Assembly: GCF_014190805.1 (NCBI RefSeq)
Contig: NZ_JACHVQ010000004.1
Span: forward strand, 124,001-188,000
Length of the DNA stretch: 64,000 bases
Direction: 5' to 3'
Source: Flexivirga oryzae
GTDB lineage: Bacteria > Actinomycetota > Actinomycetes > Actinomycetales > Dermatophilaceae
Shown: positions 32,062 to 40,502 of the stretch, one piece after another
Numbering within the stretch: the stretch's first letter is position 1
How the letters are laid out: each line of letters starts with the position of its first letter
The notes under the pieces: model-generated
The model's input: only the letters and a program-made list of their open reading frames with translations
What the model was told of the DNA's origin: nothing
Database searches by the model: none
Program-made: the position numbers and the translations under genes

Positions 32062-34874
32062 TGGCATGCCTCGCAGTTCAGCAGTTCTTGGGGGTCGGTC
32101 GGGCAGGTGAAGCCCTCGGCGAACTCCGCATCCGCAGCAGCCACGGGCATCGCCTGGGTGACGGGGGCATGCACGGGCGCCGGCTCGGTGACGGGGACAT
32201 CCACGGGCGCTGGCTGGGTGATGGAAGCATGCACGGGCGCCGGCTGGGCGACGGGGGCATCCACGGGCGCCGGCTGGGTGATGGGAGCATGCACGGGCGC
32301 TGGCTGGGTGATGGGAGCATCCACGGGCGCTGGCTGGGTGATGGGAGCATGCACGGGCGCTGGCTGGGTGATGGGAGCATGCACGGGCGCTGGCTGGGTG
32401 ATGGGAGCATCCACGGGCGCTGGCTGAGTCGCGGGGGAGCGAAGCGGAGGAGCGGATCGAAGTCCGCCCGTCTGTTCCGATGCGTCAGCTTCAGTCGTTG
32501 CCCGCCGTGCGAAGCCGAAACCGCCTCCGGCGCGGCCGCTCTCGACGGCCTTGTTGACCTTGACCGTCGACTGCTCGGCACGGTGCCGTGGCTTCATGTG
32601 CAGGTAGTACGTCGTCTTGACACCCTTGCGCCAGGCATCGACATACAGGTCGCTCATGCCGCCGATGTCGCGCGACTCCAGGTAGATGTTGCGGCTGATC
32701 GCCTGGTCGATCCACTTCTGGGCTCGGGACGCAACCTGCAGGTATGCCGTGGGAGGCAACTGGAACGACGTCTGGAAGATTTCCAGGAGGTCCTCCGGCA
32801 CACCGGGCACGACCGACAGGTCGCCGCGCGAGCGGAGCAGTTCCTCACGGACCGCGTCCCACAGGCCGCGCTCCTCCAACGCCGCAACCAGGTTGCGGTT
32901 GACCTCCAGGAACTTACCGGACGAGGTCGTGCGTGAGAACAGTTGTGAAAACTGCGGATCTAGTCCGGGTGTGGTGCCGGCGACCAAGCCGATCGACGCC
33001 GTCGGCGCGATCGCCATCAGCGTTGCGTTGCGGATACCGTCCTTGACGCGTTCCCGCAGAACGTCCCAGTCCATCCGGCTGGTCCGTGGCACGTCGACCT
33101 CGACCGCCCGACGCCGCTCCAGCACCTCGAGGGTGTCGATCGGGACCAGGCCACGTGACCAGCCGGACCCCTCGAAGTTCGGGTAGGCGCCGCGCTCCTG
33201 GGCGAGGTCACACGACGCATCGATCGCGTGCCAGCTGATGAATTCGGCCAGCCGGTCGATGAGGTCCGCGGCTTCTTCCGATGCGTAGGACAGGCCGAGC
33301 TTCTCCACCACGTCGGTGAATCCCATGAACCCCAGGCCGATTGCGCGGTTCTGGTCGTTGGAGTGCTCGGACTCGGGCACCGACGAACGCGTGATGTCGA
33401 TCAGGTTGTCGAGCTGTCGCACGGCGACGCGGACGGACTCGGCGAGCCGGTCCCAGTCCCACTCATCATCCACCAGATGCCGGGAGAGGTTGATGGAGGC
33501 GAGGTTGCACACCGAGACGTTGTCACGGTCCTGCGGCAGGGTGATCTCGGTGCACAGGTTCGACAGGTGGATCGTGCCGGTGTTGTCGTTGAGCGCCCGC
33601 TGGTTGATGGTGTCCTTCCAGGTCAGCCACGGGTGCGAGGTGGTCTGCAGCGACACGAGGATCGACTTCCACTGTGCGCGCGCCCGGATCTTCTTGAAGG
33701 AGCGCAGTTTTCCGGTCTCGGCGAGGGCGGCATACTCCTTGTACCGCCGGGAGAAGTCGTCACCGACGAGCTCGACCAGGTCGGGAGTCTCCAGGGGGTC
33801 GAAGAGGTACCAGTCGTCGTCCGCCACCACGCGCTTCATGAACTCGTCGGACAACCAGACCGCTATGTTGGCGGTGCGGGCCCGCCGGTAGGGGTCGCCG
33901 GCGTTCTGCCGGAGGTCGAGGAACTGCGGGAAGTCCAGGTGCCAGTTCTCCATGTAGAAGCACAGCGCGCCGAACTTCTTCCCGCCACGGGACACGGCGC
34001 GCAGGATTGAGTCGATCGTGTGCATGAACGGGATCGGGCCGGTGGAGGTGGTGTTGTTGCTCCGGATCGGGCTACCCTCAGAGCGCAGTTTGGAGACCGA
34101 AAGACCAATGCCACCAGTACCTTTGGTGAGCCACATGACGTCACGCATCGACTTGGCGATGTGCTCGATGTCGTCGTCCATCTGCATCACGAAGCAGTTC
34201 GACAGCTGCGGGGTGTTGGTGCCTGCATTGACCAGGGTCGAGCCGGCGGCGAGGTAGTCGAGCGACGCCATCTTGCGGTAGAAGCCGATGGCGGCCTGCG
34301 TCGGGTCCTTCTCGTTCACCGACATTCCCATGGCGACGCGCATCCAGAAGTATGCGGGCACCTCCAACGGCTGCCGCCTGGAATCCGTTGCCATGTAACG
34401 GTTCTTGAGGGTGATGATGCCGATGTAGCGCAGGCCGTCGTCCAGGTGGTGATCGAGGGCGGCGGCCAGCTGCTCGAGGTTGAACGCCGACGCGAGGCGC
34501 GCGTCGAAGAGTCCGTCCTCGACGGCCTCCCGCACGTAGCCGGGGAAACGTGCCTGGTGCAGCAGCGCGAGCTCCGACTGTGTCTCGAAGTCGCCGAGCA
34601 CCTTCTTGTAGATCGTCTTGAGCAGCAGCCGGGAGGCGATCACGTCGAAGTCCGGGTCGTCCTTGACGTTCTGGACGGCCACCGAGATCGCGGCTTCGTC
34701 GAGCTGTTCGGTGGTGATCCCGTCGAAGAGCGTGATCGCCAGCTCCGAGGCGATCTGCATGGTCATCGCCATGGCGTTCGGCAGGCCGTCTGCGGCTCGC
34801 TCGATCGCCCGGTTGATGCGGTCTGCGTCATACGGCTCGCGTGAACCGTCGCGCTTGGTGACGTGTATGGCCAC
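32058..34874 (-). CDS. nrdA: Class I ribonucleotide reductase alpha subunit with a repeat-extended C-terminal tail
   Basis: A 938-residue catalytic subunit that reduces ribonucleoside diphosphates. Residues 1-90 are an ATP-cone (VTKRDGSREPYDADRINRAI). The barrel holds the reducible Cys pair (SNCFVMQ and VSVCNLASINL), the thiyl-radical Cys in LSNLCTEITLP, and the Tyr pair in KTTYYLHMKP. The last residues, NCEACQ, are the CxxC shuttle that re-reduces the active site. Between core and tail lies a Pro-rich insertion of nine 10-residue repeats of type ITQPAPVHAP. E. coli NrdA is 761 residues. GTG 34874 has GGGAGA about 10 bases upstream. Expression is under a cobalamin riboswitch. Confidence 0.95.
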   Translation of the reverse strand: MAIHVTKRDGSREPYDADRINRAIERAADGLPNAMAMTMQIASELAITLFDGITTEQLDEAAISVAVQNVKDDPDFDVIASRLLLKTIYKKVLGDFETQSELALLHQARFPGYVREAVEDGLFDARLASAFNLEQLAAALDHHLDDGLRYIGIITLKNRYMATDSRRQPLEVPAYFWMRVAMGMSVNEKDPTQAAIGFYRKMASLDYLAAGSTLVNAGTNTPQLSNCFVMQMDDDIEHIAKSMRDVMWLTKGTGGIGLSVSKLRSEGSPIRSNNTTSTGPIPFMHTIDSILRAVSRGGKKFGALCFYMENWHLDFPQFLDLRQNAGDPYRRARTANIAVWLSDEFMKRVVADDDWYLFDPLETPDLVELVGDDFSRRYKEYAALAETGKLRSFKKIRARAQWKSILVSLQTTSHPWLTWKDTINQRALNDNTGTIHLSNLCTEITLPQDRDNVSVCNLASINLSRHLVDDEWDWDRLAESVRVAVRQLDNLIDITRSSVPESEHSNDQNRAIGLGFMGFTDVVEKLGLSYASEEAADLIDRLAEFISWHAIDASCDLAQERGAYPNFEGSGWSRGLVPIDTLEVLERRRAVEVDVPRTSRMDWDVLRERVKDGIRNATLMAIAPTASIGLVAGTTPGLDPQFSQLFSRTTSSGKFLEVNRNLVAALEERGLWDAVREELLRSRGDLSVVPGVPEDLLEIFQTSFQLPPTAYLQVASRAQKWIDQAISRNIYLESRDIGGMSDLYVDAWRKGVKTTYYLHMKPRHRAEQSTVKVNKAVESGRAGGGFGFARRATTEADASEQTGGLRSAPPLRSPATQPAPVDAPITQPAPVHAPITQPAPVHAPITQPAPVDAPITQPAPVHAPITQPAPVDAPVAQPAPVHASITQPAPVDVPVTEPAPVHAPVTQAMPVAAADAEFAEGFTCPTDPQELLNCEACQ
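32161..32430 (-). repeat. Nine tandem 30-bp repeats inside nrdA
   Basis: Nine exact-length 30-base units run in phase from 32161 to 32430, with a partial tenth at 32131-32160. On the coding strand each gives a decapeptide like ITQPAPVHAP. Units alternate His and Asp at position 8 over most of the array, giving a hidden 60-base period. The most similar units are in the centre and the edge units are more diverged, as expected for expansion by slippage. No spacers, so this is not CRISPR. Confidence 0.95.
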
Positions 34875-34924
34875 GTGCGTTGTCTCCCGTCTTCCCTCAC
34901 TGTCGGTCCGGCGAGGAGGACGGC

Positions 34925-34961
34925 GAGCGGGCAGCGCAGGGCACGTGGCTCGCTGCCGCTC
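34925..34961 (-). promoter_or_regulatory. Hairpin between the riboswitch and nrdA (candidate expression platform)
   Basis: On the minus strand GAGCGGCAGCG pairs with CGCTGCCCGCTC (one bulge) across a loop of about 14 bases. It lies 50-90 bases before the nrdA start and downstream of the aptamer, where a terminator or anti-terminator is expected. There is no T-run. Confidence 0.5.
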
Positions 34962-35019
34962 GTTCGTCAGCCCTTCCCGCGCGGGCTGCGGTCGGACCCG
35001 CCCGCGAGTGCGCGGTCGG

Positions 35020-35200
35020 GGCAGTGGCAGGTCTTCGGACTCGTGACTCCGTGCGCGGCCGCGCACACCTACCGGTCGTCGCTTCCCGGGCCGGTCAGCC
35101 CAGTGCTGATGACGACTTTCGTCCTCACTCACCGCTGCGGGGGCAGTGCCGGACTCTCACCGGCTTCCCTCTCTCCTCGGGTGCTGCGACCGTCGTATGA
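35020..35200 (-). ncRNA. Cobalamin (B12) riboswitch upstream of nrdAB
   Basis: On the minus strand the leader reads GGGAAGCCGGTGAGAGTCC then GGCACTGCCCCCGCAGCGGTGA, which is the B12 box with its preceding conserved core, and ends with TCCGAAGACCTGCC, the usual 3' end of the aptamer. Intervening stems are present, including GACGAAAGTCGTC. A similar riboswitch controls the Streptomyces nrdABS operon, where B12 shuts off the B12-independent enzyme when the class II enzyme NrdJ can work. NrdJ is not in this window but would be expected elsewhere. Confidence 0.92.
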
Positions 35201-35235
35201 CGACAGTCGCAACACTCGAACCAGCTGCAACAGAC

Positions 35236-35252
35236 ACACTATCTAGTGGTGT
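35236..35252. promoter_or_regulatory. Possible NrdR box
   Basis: ACACTATCTAGTGGTGT resembles the ATP-cone repressor NrdR site (consensus near acaCwATATaTwGtgt), with ACAC and GTGT ends and an AT-rich centre, but is one base longer than the usual 16. It lies just upstream of the riboswitch, at the likely nrdAB promoter. A second box, normally present, was not found with confidence. Confidence 0.45.
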
Positions 35253-35339
35253 CCTGTTTGCCAAGCCCCCACATGCTGTAGTTGCAAACGTGTAATTTCA
35301 TCGATGTCAAATCGGCGGAATGACGCGGAGAAACCACTC

Positions 35340-35433
35340 GGCGACAGGCTCACAAGACGCCGATAGGCTCAGAAATACCGCAGTCGCGCCGGGCATTTAC
35401 TGAGCCGGTGAGGGTGTTTCTGAGCCTCTCGGT
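35340..35433. repeat. Nested inverted-repeat element B
   Basis: Forward words GGCGACAGGCTCA (35340) and GCCGATAGGCTCA (35359) are 19 bases apart; reverse words CTGAGCCGGTGAGG (35400) and CTGAGCCTCTCGGT (35420) are 20 apart. It shares GGTGTTTCTGRGCCTSTCGG with element A. It lies directly downstream of the minus-strand tRNA-Gly and upstream of the nrdAB promoter. The arm pairing is less perfect than in A, C and D. Confidence 0.65.
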
Positions 35434-35487
35434 CAACTCCGCACGACGCGGAGGACTCGATGGGGGGCGCTGGGGAAAGCTCCGAAG

Positions 35488-35558
35488 AGCGAGTGACGAG
35501 AATCGAACTCGCGTATTCAGCTTGGGAAGCTGATGTTCTACCATTGAACTACACTCGC
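35488..35558 (-). tRNA. tRNA-Gly (anticodon CCC)
   Basis: A 71-base cloverleaf on the minus strand: 7-bp acceptor GCGAGTG/CACTCGC, D-arm with AGTTCAATGGTAGAAC, anticodon stem TCAGC/GCTGA with loop TTCCCAA, and T-arm with GTTCGATTC. No CCA is encoded. Confidence 0.95.
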
Positions 35559-35660
35559 GTGCCGCGAAACGGTCGCCGACAGGCGCTCGCTCGGACCGGC
35601 AGGAGTCTAACTCACCAACGCCCGCCACGCGGCAACCGCCCGCCCGGTAGCGTGACCACC

Positions 35661-36236
35661 GTGCTGCTCTCCGACCGCGACATACGTGCCCAGATCGATG
35701 CCGGCCGGGTCCGTCTCGAGCCCTACGACGAGGCGATGATCCAGCCGTCGAGCATCGACATCCGGATGGACCGCTACTTCCGGCTGTTCGACAACCACAA
35801 GTACCCGTTCATCGACCCGGCGGCCGAACAGGACGAACTGACCCGGCTGATCGAGACAGAGCCCGGTGAGCCGTTCGTGCTGCACCCCGGTGAGTTCGTC
35901 CTCGGCTCGACGTACGAGCAGGTGACGCTCCCGGACGACATCGCCGCGCGCGTCGAGGGCAAGTCCAGCCTCGGCCGGCTCGGCCTGCTCACCCACGCGA
36001 CCGCCGGCTTCGTCGACCCCGGGTTCTCCGGTCACGTGACGCTGGAACTGTCCAACGTGGCGACATTGCCGATCAAGCTCTGGCCGGGCATGAAGATCGG
36101 CCAACTGTGCTTCTTCCAACTGAGCAGTCCAGCCGAAAACCCTTACGGCAGTGAGAAGTACGGCTCGCACTACCAAGGGCAGCGCGGTCCCACGGCCAGC
36201 CGCTCCTACGCGAACTTCCACCGGACCGACGTGTGA
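35661..36236 (+). CDS. dcd: dCTP deaminase, probably bifunctional (dUMP-forming)
   Basis: A 191-residue trimeric enzyme of pyrimidine deoxynucleotide supply. The N-terminus LLSDRDI, QPSSIDIRM, the active-site GKSSLGRLGLL (Ser, Arg and downstream Glu in GHVTLELSN) and the C-terminal nucleotide-closing tail (YGSEKYGSHYQGQRGPTASR) are all present. Actinobacterial members such as the Mycobacterium enzyme make dUMP directly from dCTP. GTG 35661 gives the family's usual N-terminus; TAGCGT ends 8 bases before it, suggesting a leaderless transcript. The gene overlaps the next by 4 bases. Confidence 0.93.
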   Translation: MLLSDRDIRAQIDAGRVRLEPYDEAMIQPSSIDIRMDRYFRLFDNHKYPFIDPAAEQDELTRLIETEPGEPFVLHPGEFVLGSTYEQVTLPDDIAARVEGKSSLGRLGLLTHATAGFVDPGFSGHVTLELSNVATLPIKLWPGMKIGQLCFFQLSSPAENPYGSEKYGSHYQGQRGPTASRSYANFHRTDV

Positions 36237-36931
36237 CGCGCGCCGATGTGCTGCTGGGGCGTCGGGCGGTGACGGGAAGCCAGCGTTTCGAGGTCGGCCC
36301 GTCGCACGACGGCGCGCACCCGTTTCTCACGCTGCCCGACGGGCGGCGCACGCCCGATGCGATCGCGCTGCTGCTGCACGGCGGGGCCGAGCACGGCCTG
36401 GAACGCACCACCAAACGCACCCCGCCACTGCTGCGCATGCTCGCCGTCGGTCGCCGCATCGAGGCGGACCTGGGTGGGCGGGTCGGCGTGGCAACCCTGC
36501 GGGACGCGGTGCGCGGCTACAACGGCGAGCAACGGTCACCGGTCGTCGACGCCCGGTGGGCGCTGCGCCGGGTGCGCGACCTCTACCCCGGCCTGCCGGT
36601 CGCGCTCGTCGGACATTCGATGGGCGGCCGGGTCGCCCTGGAGTTGGCCGGGAGCGAGGGTGTCGTGGCCGTGGTCGGTATGGCGCCGTGGATCCCGCAG
36701 CAGTATGACGTGCAGCCATTCCTGGGTCGGCACACCCTGCTGCTGCACGGACGCAAGGACGTCGTCACCGATCCGCGGGAGAGCGCGACGCTGGTGCGGC
36801 GCATCACCGAGGCCGGCGGGGACGCGCGCGGCATACAACTGGCCGACTGGCACGCGATGCTGCTGCAGGCACGTGCCTGGCACCGGCATACGACCAGGTT
36901 CCTGGCGCAGACGCTGCTCGACCCGCGGTAG
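36233..36931 (+). CDS. Alpha/beta hydrolase
   Basis: A 232-residue single-domain hydrolase. The nucleophile elbow is VGHSMGGRVAL (Ser near 125), with likely acid in HGRKDVVTDP and base His in LADWHAML. Short form without lid or signal peptide, so probably cytoplasmic. Its GTG start overlaps the dcd stop (GTGA), so the two are co-translated, but no functional link to nucleotide metabolism is apparent. Substrate unknown. Confidence 0.8.
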   Translation: MTRADVLLGRRAVTGSQRFEVGPSHDGAHPFLTLPDGRRTPDAIALLLHGGAEHGLERTTKRTPPLLRMLAVGRRIEADLGGRVGVATLRDAVRGYNGEQRSPVVDARWALRRVRDLYPGLPVALVGHSMGGRVALELAGSEGVVAVVGMAPWIPQQYDVQPFLGRHTLLLHGRKDVVTDPRESATLVRRITEAGGDARGIQLADWHAMLLQARAWHRHTTRFLAQTLLDPR

Positions 36932-36970
36932 CGAGGGGAATGTCGGTCCGCTGCGTTACGTTTGATGACC

Positions 36971-38113
36971 ATGATCCGCTTCGAGCAGGTGGTCAAGACC
37001 TACGGCGGGGGAGACAGGGCCGTCGACGATCTCTCCTTCGAGGCGCCGACCGGCAAGATCACCGTCCTGGTGGGCCCGTCCGGCTGTGGCAAGACCACGT
37101 CCCTGCGGATGATCAACCGGATGATCGAGCCGACCAGCGGGCACATCTACATCGATGACGAGGACGTGCAGGCCGTCAACGCGGCCAAGCTCCGGCGCGG
37201 CATCGGCTATGTCATCCAGCACGCCGGGCTCTTCCCCAACAAGAGGGTGGTCGACAACGTCGCCACCGTGCCGGTCCTGCTCGGGACATCGAAGCAGCAG
37301 GCCCGCGAGCGGGCTCGCGAAGTGCTCGAACTCGTGGGACTGCCAGGAGATTTCGCCGACCGGTGGCCGTCGCAGCTGTCCGGAGGACAACAGCAGCGGG
37401 TCGGCGTGGCACGTGCGCTGGCCGCCGATCCGCCGGTGATGCTGATGGACGAGCCGTTCAGCGCGGTCGACCCCGTCGTGCGCGAGCAGTTGCAGGACGA
37501 GTTCCTACGGCTGCAGCGCGATCTCGGCAAGACGATCGTCTTCGTGACCCACGACATCGACGAGGCGCTCAAGCTCGGTGACCAGATCGTGGTGATGCGC
37601 GTCGGCGGCAAACTCGCGCAGTTGGCCGATCCGGCCTACCTGCTCGCGCACCCGATCGACGACTTCGTCGCGGACTTCATCGGCCGCGACCGGGGTTATC
37701 GCGCGCTGACCTTCACCGAGACACCGCAACTGCCGTTGGCGGCGGAGCCGACGGTGCCGCTCGGCACGACGCCCGAGCAGGCGCGCGCGGCGACCCGGGA
37801 CGAGTGGCTGCTCGTCGTCGACGACGGCCGGCCGGCCGGTTGGGTCCAGCCGGGCCAGATCGCCGCGCCCATCGAGCCGGCGATGCTGCACCGCGGCGGC
37901 ACGGTGGCGCGCGCTTCGGGCCCGTTGCGGGCGGCCCTGGATGCCGCGCTGTCGTCACCGAGTCGGCGGGGAGTCATCGCCGGGGAGGACGGGCGGCTGC
38001 TCGGCACCGTGCGGGCCCACGAGGTGCTGCAGGCCATCGAGGCGACCGATCGCCCACCGGTCGACGAGGCCGACATCGCGCCCGAGCACGCCGGCCTCTC
38101 GCTGGACAAGTAG
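36971..38113 (+). CDS. Osmoprotectant (glycine betaine/choline/carnitine type) ABC transporter ATPase
   Basis: A 380-residue ATPase of the OpuCA/ProV group: Walker A GPSGCGKTT (about 35), Q-loop VIQHAGLFP, signature LSGGQQQRVGVARAL, Walker B VMLMDEPFSAVDP, H-loop VTHDIDEA. The C-terminal ~120 residues are CBS-like, as in OpuCA, and may sense ionic strength. It energises the two permeases that follow. ATG 36971 gives the family N-terminus (MIRFEQVVKTYGG); ATG 36965 is possible. A TACGTT -10 box overlaps this start region. Confidence 0.9.
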   Translation: MIRFEQVVKTYGGGDRAVDDLSFEAPTGKITVLVGPSGCGKTTSLRMINRMIEPTSGHIYIDDEDVQAVNAAKLRRGIGYVIQHAGLFPNKRVVDNVATVPVLLGTSKQQARERAREVLELVGLPGDFADRWPSQLSGGQQQRVGVARALAADPPVMLMDEPFSAVDPVVREQLQDEFLRLQRDLGKTIVFVTHDIDEALKLGDQIVVMRVGGKLAQLADPAYLLAHPIDDFVADFIGRDRGYRALTFTETPQLPLAAEPTVPLGTTPEQARAATRDEWLLVVDDGRPAGWVQPGQIAAPIEPAMLHRGGTVARASGPLRAALDAALSSPSRRGVIAGEDGRLLGTVRAHEVLQAIEATDRPPVDEADIAPEHAGLSLDK

Positions 38114-38118
38114 CCCCG

Positions 38119-38763
38119 ATGCTCTCCTTCATCCAGGACCACTGGTCCGACATCCTCAGCAGGGGGATCCAGCACGCCTGGTTGGCGGGTCTGCCGCTGC
38201 TGATCGGCCTGCTGATCTCGCTCCCACTGGGCTGGCTGGCGCGCCGGGCCGCCTGGCTGCGGGTGATCCTGGTCGGCGGGTCGAGCCTGCTCTACACGAT
38301 CCCGTCGCTCGCGCTCTTCGTGCTCATACCCCTCGTCGCCAAGACCAAGATCATCGACCCGACGAACGTCATCATCGCGATGACGATCTACACCATCGCA
38401 CTGCTGGTGCGCACCGTCGCCGACGCACTCGGCGCGGTGTCGGAGGAGACCACGCAGGCCGCAATCGCCATGGGTTACACGCCGATCCGACGCTTCTTCG
38501 GTGTCGAGCTGCCCCTCGCCGTGCCCGTCATCTCGGCCGGGCTGCGGGTGGCGGCGGTCAGCAACGTCGCCATCGTCAGCGTCTCCGCGCTGCTCGGCAT
38601 CCGGCAACTCGGGTTCTACCTGACCGACGGCTACCAGATCAACTACTGGGCAGAGGTGTGGACGGGCATCGCGGCCTGCCTGGTCCTGGCGCTGATCTTC
38701 GACGTGGCGATCCAGCTGGTCACCAGGGTCCTCACGCCGTGGCAGCGGGAGGTGGGCGCATGA
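38119..38763 (+). CDS. Osmoprotectant ABC transporter permease (OpuCB type)
   Basis: A 214-residue membrane protein with about five spans and the permease coupling motif EETTQAAIAMGYTPIRRFFGVELPLAVP. It begins 5 bases after the ATPase stop and its own TGA overlaps the next permease start. Confidence 0.9.
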   Translation: MLSFIQDHWSDILSRGIQHAWLAGLPLLIGLLISLPLGWLARRAAWLRVILVGGSSLLYTIPSLALFVLIPLVAKTKIIDPTNVIIAMTIYTIALLVRTVADALGAVSEETTQAAIAMGYTPIRRFFGVELPLAVPVISAGLRVAAVSNVAIVSVSALLGIRQLGFYLTDGYQINYWAEVWTGIAACLVLALIFDVAIQLVTRVLTPWQREVGA

Positions 38764-39497
38764 TCGGGCAGGTATGGCGCTGGCTGATCGACGGCGCGAA
38801 CTGGCAGGGCAGCACCGGGATCACCCATCGGTTGCTGGAGCACCTGGAATACACCGGCGAGAGTGTGCTGATCGCCGCTGTCATCGCGCTGCCGATCGGC
38901 GCCGTGATCGGTCACTCCGGCCGAGGGAAGTGGATCCTGTCGGCTGCGAACGCGTTCCGTGCGATCCCCAGCCTCGGTCTGCTCTTCGTGGTCGCGATGT
39001 GGTTCGTGTCCCGGCTCACCAGCGACGCGGCATACCTCGTCCCGACGATCGTGGTCCTGGTCATCCTGGCCATACCGCCGCTGCTCGCCGGCGCCTACAG
39101 CGGCGTGAGCGAGGTGGACCCGGCCGCGCGAGATGCCGCGTTCGGCATGGGTATGACGGGCCCGCAGGTGCTGGCCCGCGTCGAACTGCCCTGTGCGCTG
39201 CCGCTGATCTTCTCCGGGCTGCGCAGTGCCGCACTGCAGGTGATCGCCACCGCGACCATCGCGGCGGCGATCAGCGTCGGCGGACTGGGCCGCTACCTGA
39301 TCGACGGTCTGGCCAACAGCGACTACGTCCAGATGGCCGGGGGCGCGATCCTGGTCGCCGCACTGGCGCTCGTCGTCGACGGGGTGCTGGCCGCGCTGCA
39401 ACGACTTCTCGTGCCGGGCGGACTGCGCTCGGCACGTCCTTCCCGCCACAAGCGCCGCGCCGCGGTCGCCGAGGCCCGGTCGGCACCCGCCGCCTGA
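38760..39497 (+). CDS. Osmoprotectant ABC transporter permease (OpuCD type)
   Basis: A 245-residue permease paralogous to its neighbour, with the coupling loop DPAARDAAFGMGMTGPQVLARVELPCALPLI. Two different permeases plus ATPase and a lipoprotein are the standard four-part OpuC layout. ATGA overlap with the upstream gene indicates coupling. A basic C-terminal tail of about 25 residues is extra. Confidence 0.9.
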   Translation: MIGQVWRWLIDGANWQGSTGITHRLLEHLEYTGESVLIAAVIALPIGAVIGHSGRGKWILSAANAFRAIPSLGLLFVVAMWFVSRLTSDAAYLVPTIVVLVILAIPPLLAGAYSGVSEVDPAARDAAFGMGMTGPQVLARVELPCALPLIFSGLRSAALQVIATATIAAAISVGGLGRYLIDGLANSDYVQMAGGAILVAALALVVDGVLAALQRLLVPGGLRSARPSRHKRRAAVAEARSAPAA

Positions 39498-39529
39498 ACT
39501 TCCGATCCCAACCGAGATGAGGACACACC

Positions 39530-40462
39530 ATGAAGCGCACACTCTCCGTGACCGCACTGGGCATCGCAGCGTCGCTCGCGCTCGCCGCGTGCGGCGGAGG
39601 AAGCGACAACCCGCTCGGCAACGGCTCGAGCACTGCGGGCAACGTGCCGAGCGGCACGGCCGCGGCCGGCACGATCCGGGTCGGTGCCGCCAACTTCCCC
39701 GAATCGGAGCTGATCGCCGCGATCTACGCCGCGGCGCTGAACGCCAAGGGCGTCAAGGCAACGACCGGGGACCCGATCGGTGCTCGCGAGGTCTACCTCA
39801 AGGCACTGAAGCAGGGATCGATCGACCTGATCCCCGAATATGCCTACTCACTGCTCACCTTCTACGACGCGTCGGCGACGCAGACCGCACCCGACGCGGT
39901 CCGGGCGGCGCTGGTCAAGAAGCTGCCGGCCGGCGAGACGATCCTGGACGCTGCGGCGGCGCAGGACTCCAACACGGTCACCGTGACCAAGGCGACCGCC
40001 GACAAGTGGCACCTGAAGACGATCGGCGATCTGGCGAAGCACTCCAGTGAGGTGACCTTCGCGGCGCCGTCGGAGTTCCAGGGAAGGGAGCAGGGTCTGA
40101 AGGGTCTGAAGCGGAAGTACAACCTGGTGCCCAAGAGCTTCCGGGCGCTGCAGGGCACCGCGATCGCCCAGGCGCTGAAGAACAACCAGGCCCAGGCCGC
40201 GAACATCTTCACGACCGACCCGTCCATCAAGGCCGACGGTTTCGTCGTGCTGCAGGACCCGAAACACGTCTTCGGCAGCGACAACGTCATCCCGCTGATC
40301 AGCAAGGCGAAGGCCACCCAGCAGGTGCAGACGATCCTCAACGCCGTGCAGGCCAAGCTGACGACGCCGAAGCTGGCTGCGATGGACAAGCAGGTCCAGG
40401 TCGACCACAAGGACGTGTCGACCGTCGCCAAGCAGTTCATCTCGAGCAACGGCCTGGGCTGA
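39530..40462 (+). CDS. Osmoprotectant-binding lipoprotein (OpuCC/ProX type)
   Basis: A 310-residue secreted binding protein with a lipoprotein signal (lipobox LALAACGG, Cys about 22), a Gly/Ser linker, then an OpuAC-type domain (IRVGAANFPESELIAAIYAAAL, LIPEYAYSLL). It delivers quaternary amines such as betaine, choline or carnitine to the permeases. GAGG before the start. The aromatic cage cannot be set by eye, so the exact ligand is open. Confidence 0.9.
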   Translation: MKRTLSVTALGIAASLALAACGGGSDNPLGNGSSTAGNVPSGTAAAGTIRVGAANFPESELIAAIYAAALNAKGVKATTGDPIGAREVYLKALKQGSIDLIPEYAYSLLTFYDASATQTAPDAVRAALVKKLPAGETILDAAAAQDSNTVTVTKATADKWHLKTIGDLAKHSSEVTFAAPSEFQGREQGLKGLKRKYNLVPKSFRALQGTAIAQALKNNQAQAANIFTTDPSIKADGFVVLQDPKHVFGSDNVIPLISKAKATQQVQTILNAVQAKLTTPKLAAMDKQVQVDHKDVSTVAKQFISSNGLG

Positions 40463-40502
40463 CCTATCCCACGAAGTCCTCGGCTCCTGCCGCGCCCCGA
40501 AA

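Noticed and set aside
32161..32430. Regular 30-bp repeats resembling a CRISPR array
   Set aside because: The repeats are head-to-tail with no spacers and stay in frame inside nrdA.
32055..32936. Plus-strand frame with GDGSMHGRWL-type repeats
   Set aside because: It is the antisense reading of the nrdA tandem repeats; the coding strand gives the conserved NrdA ends on both sides.
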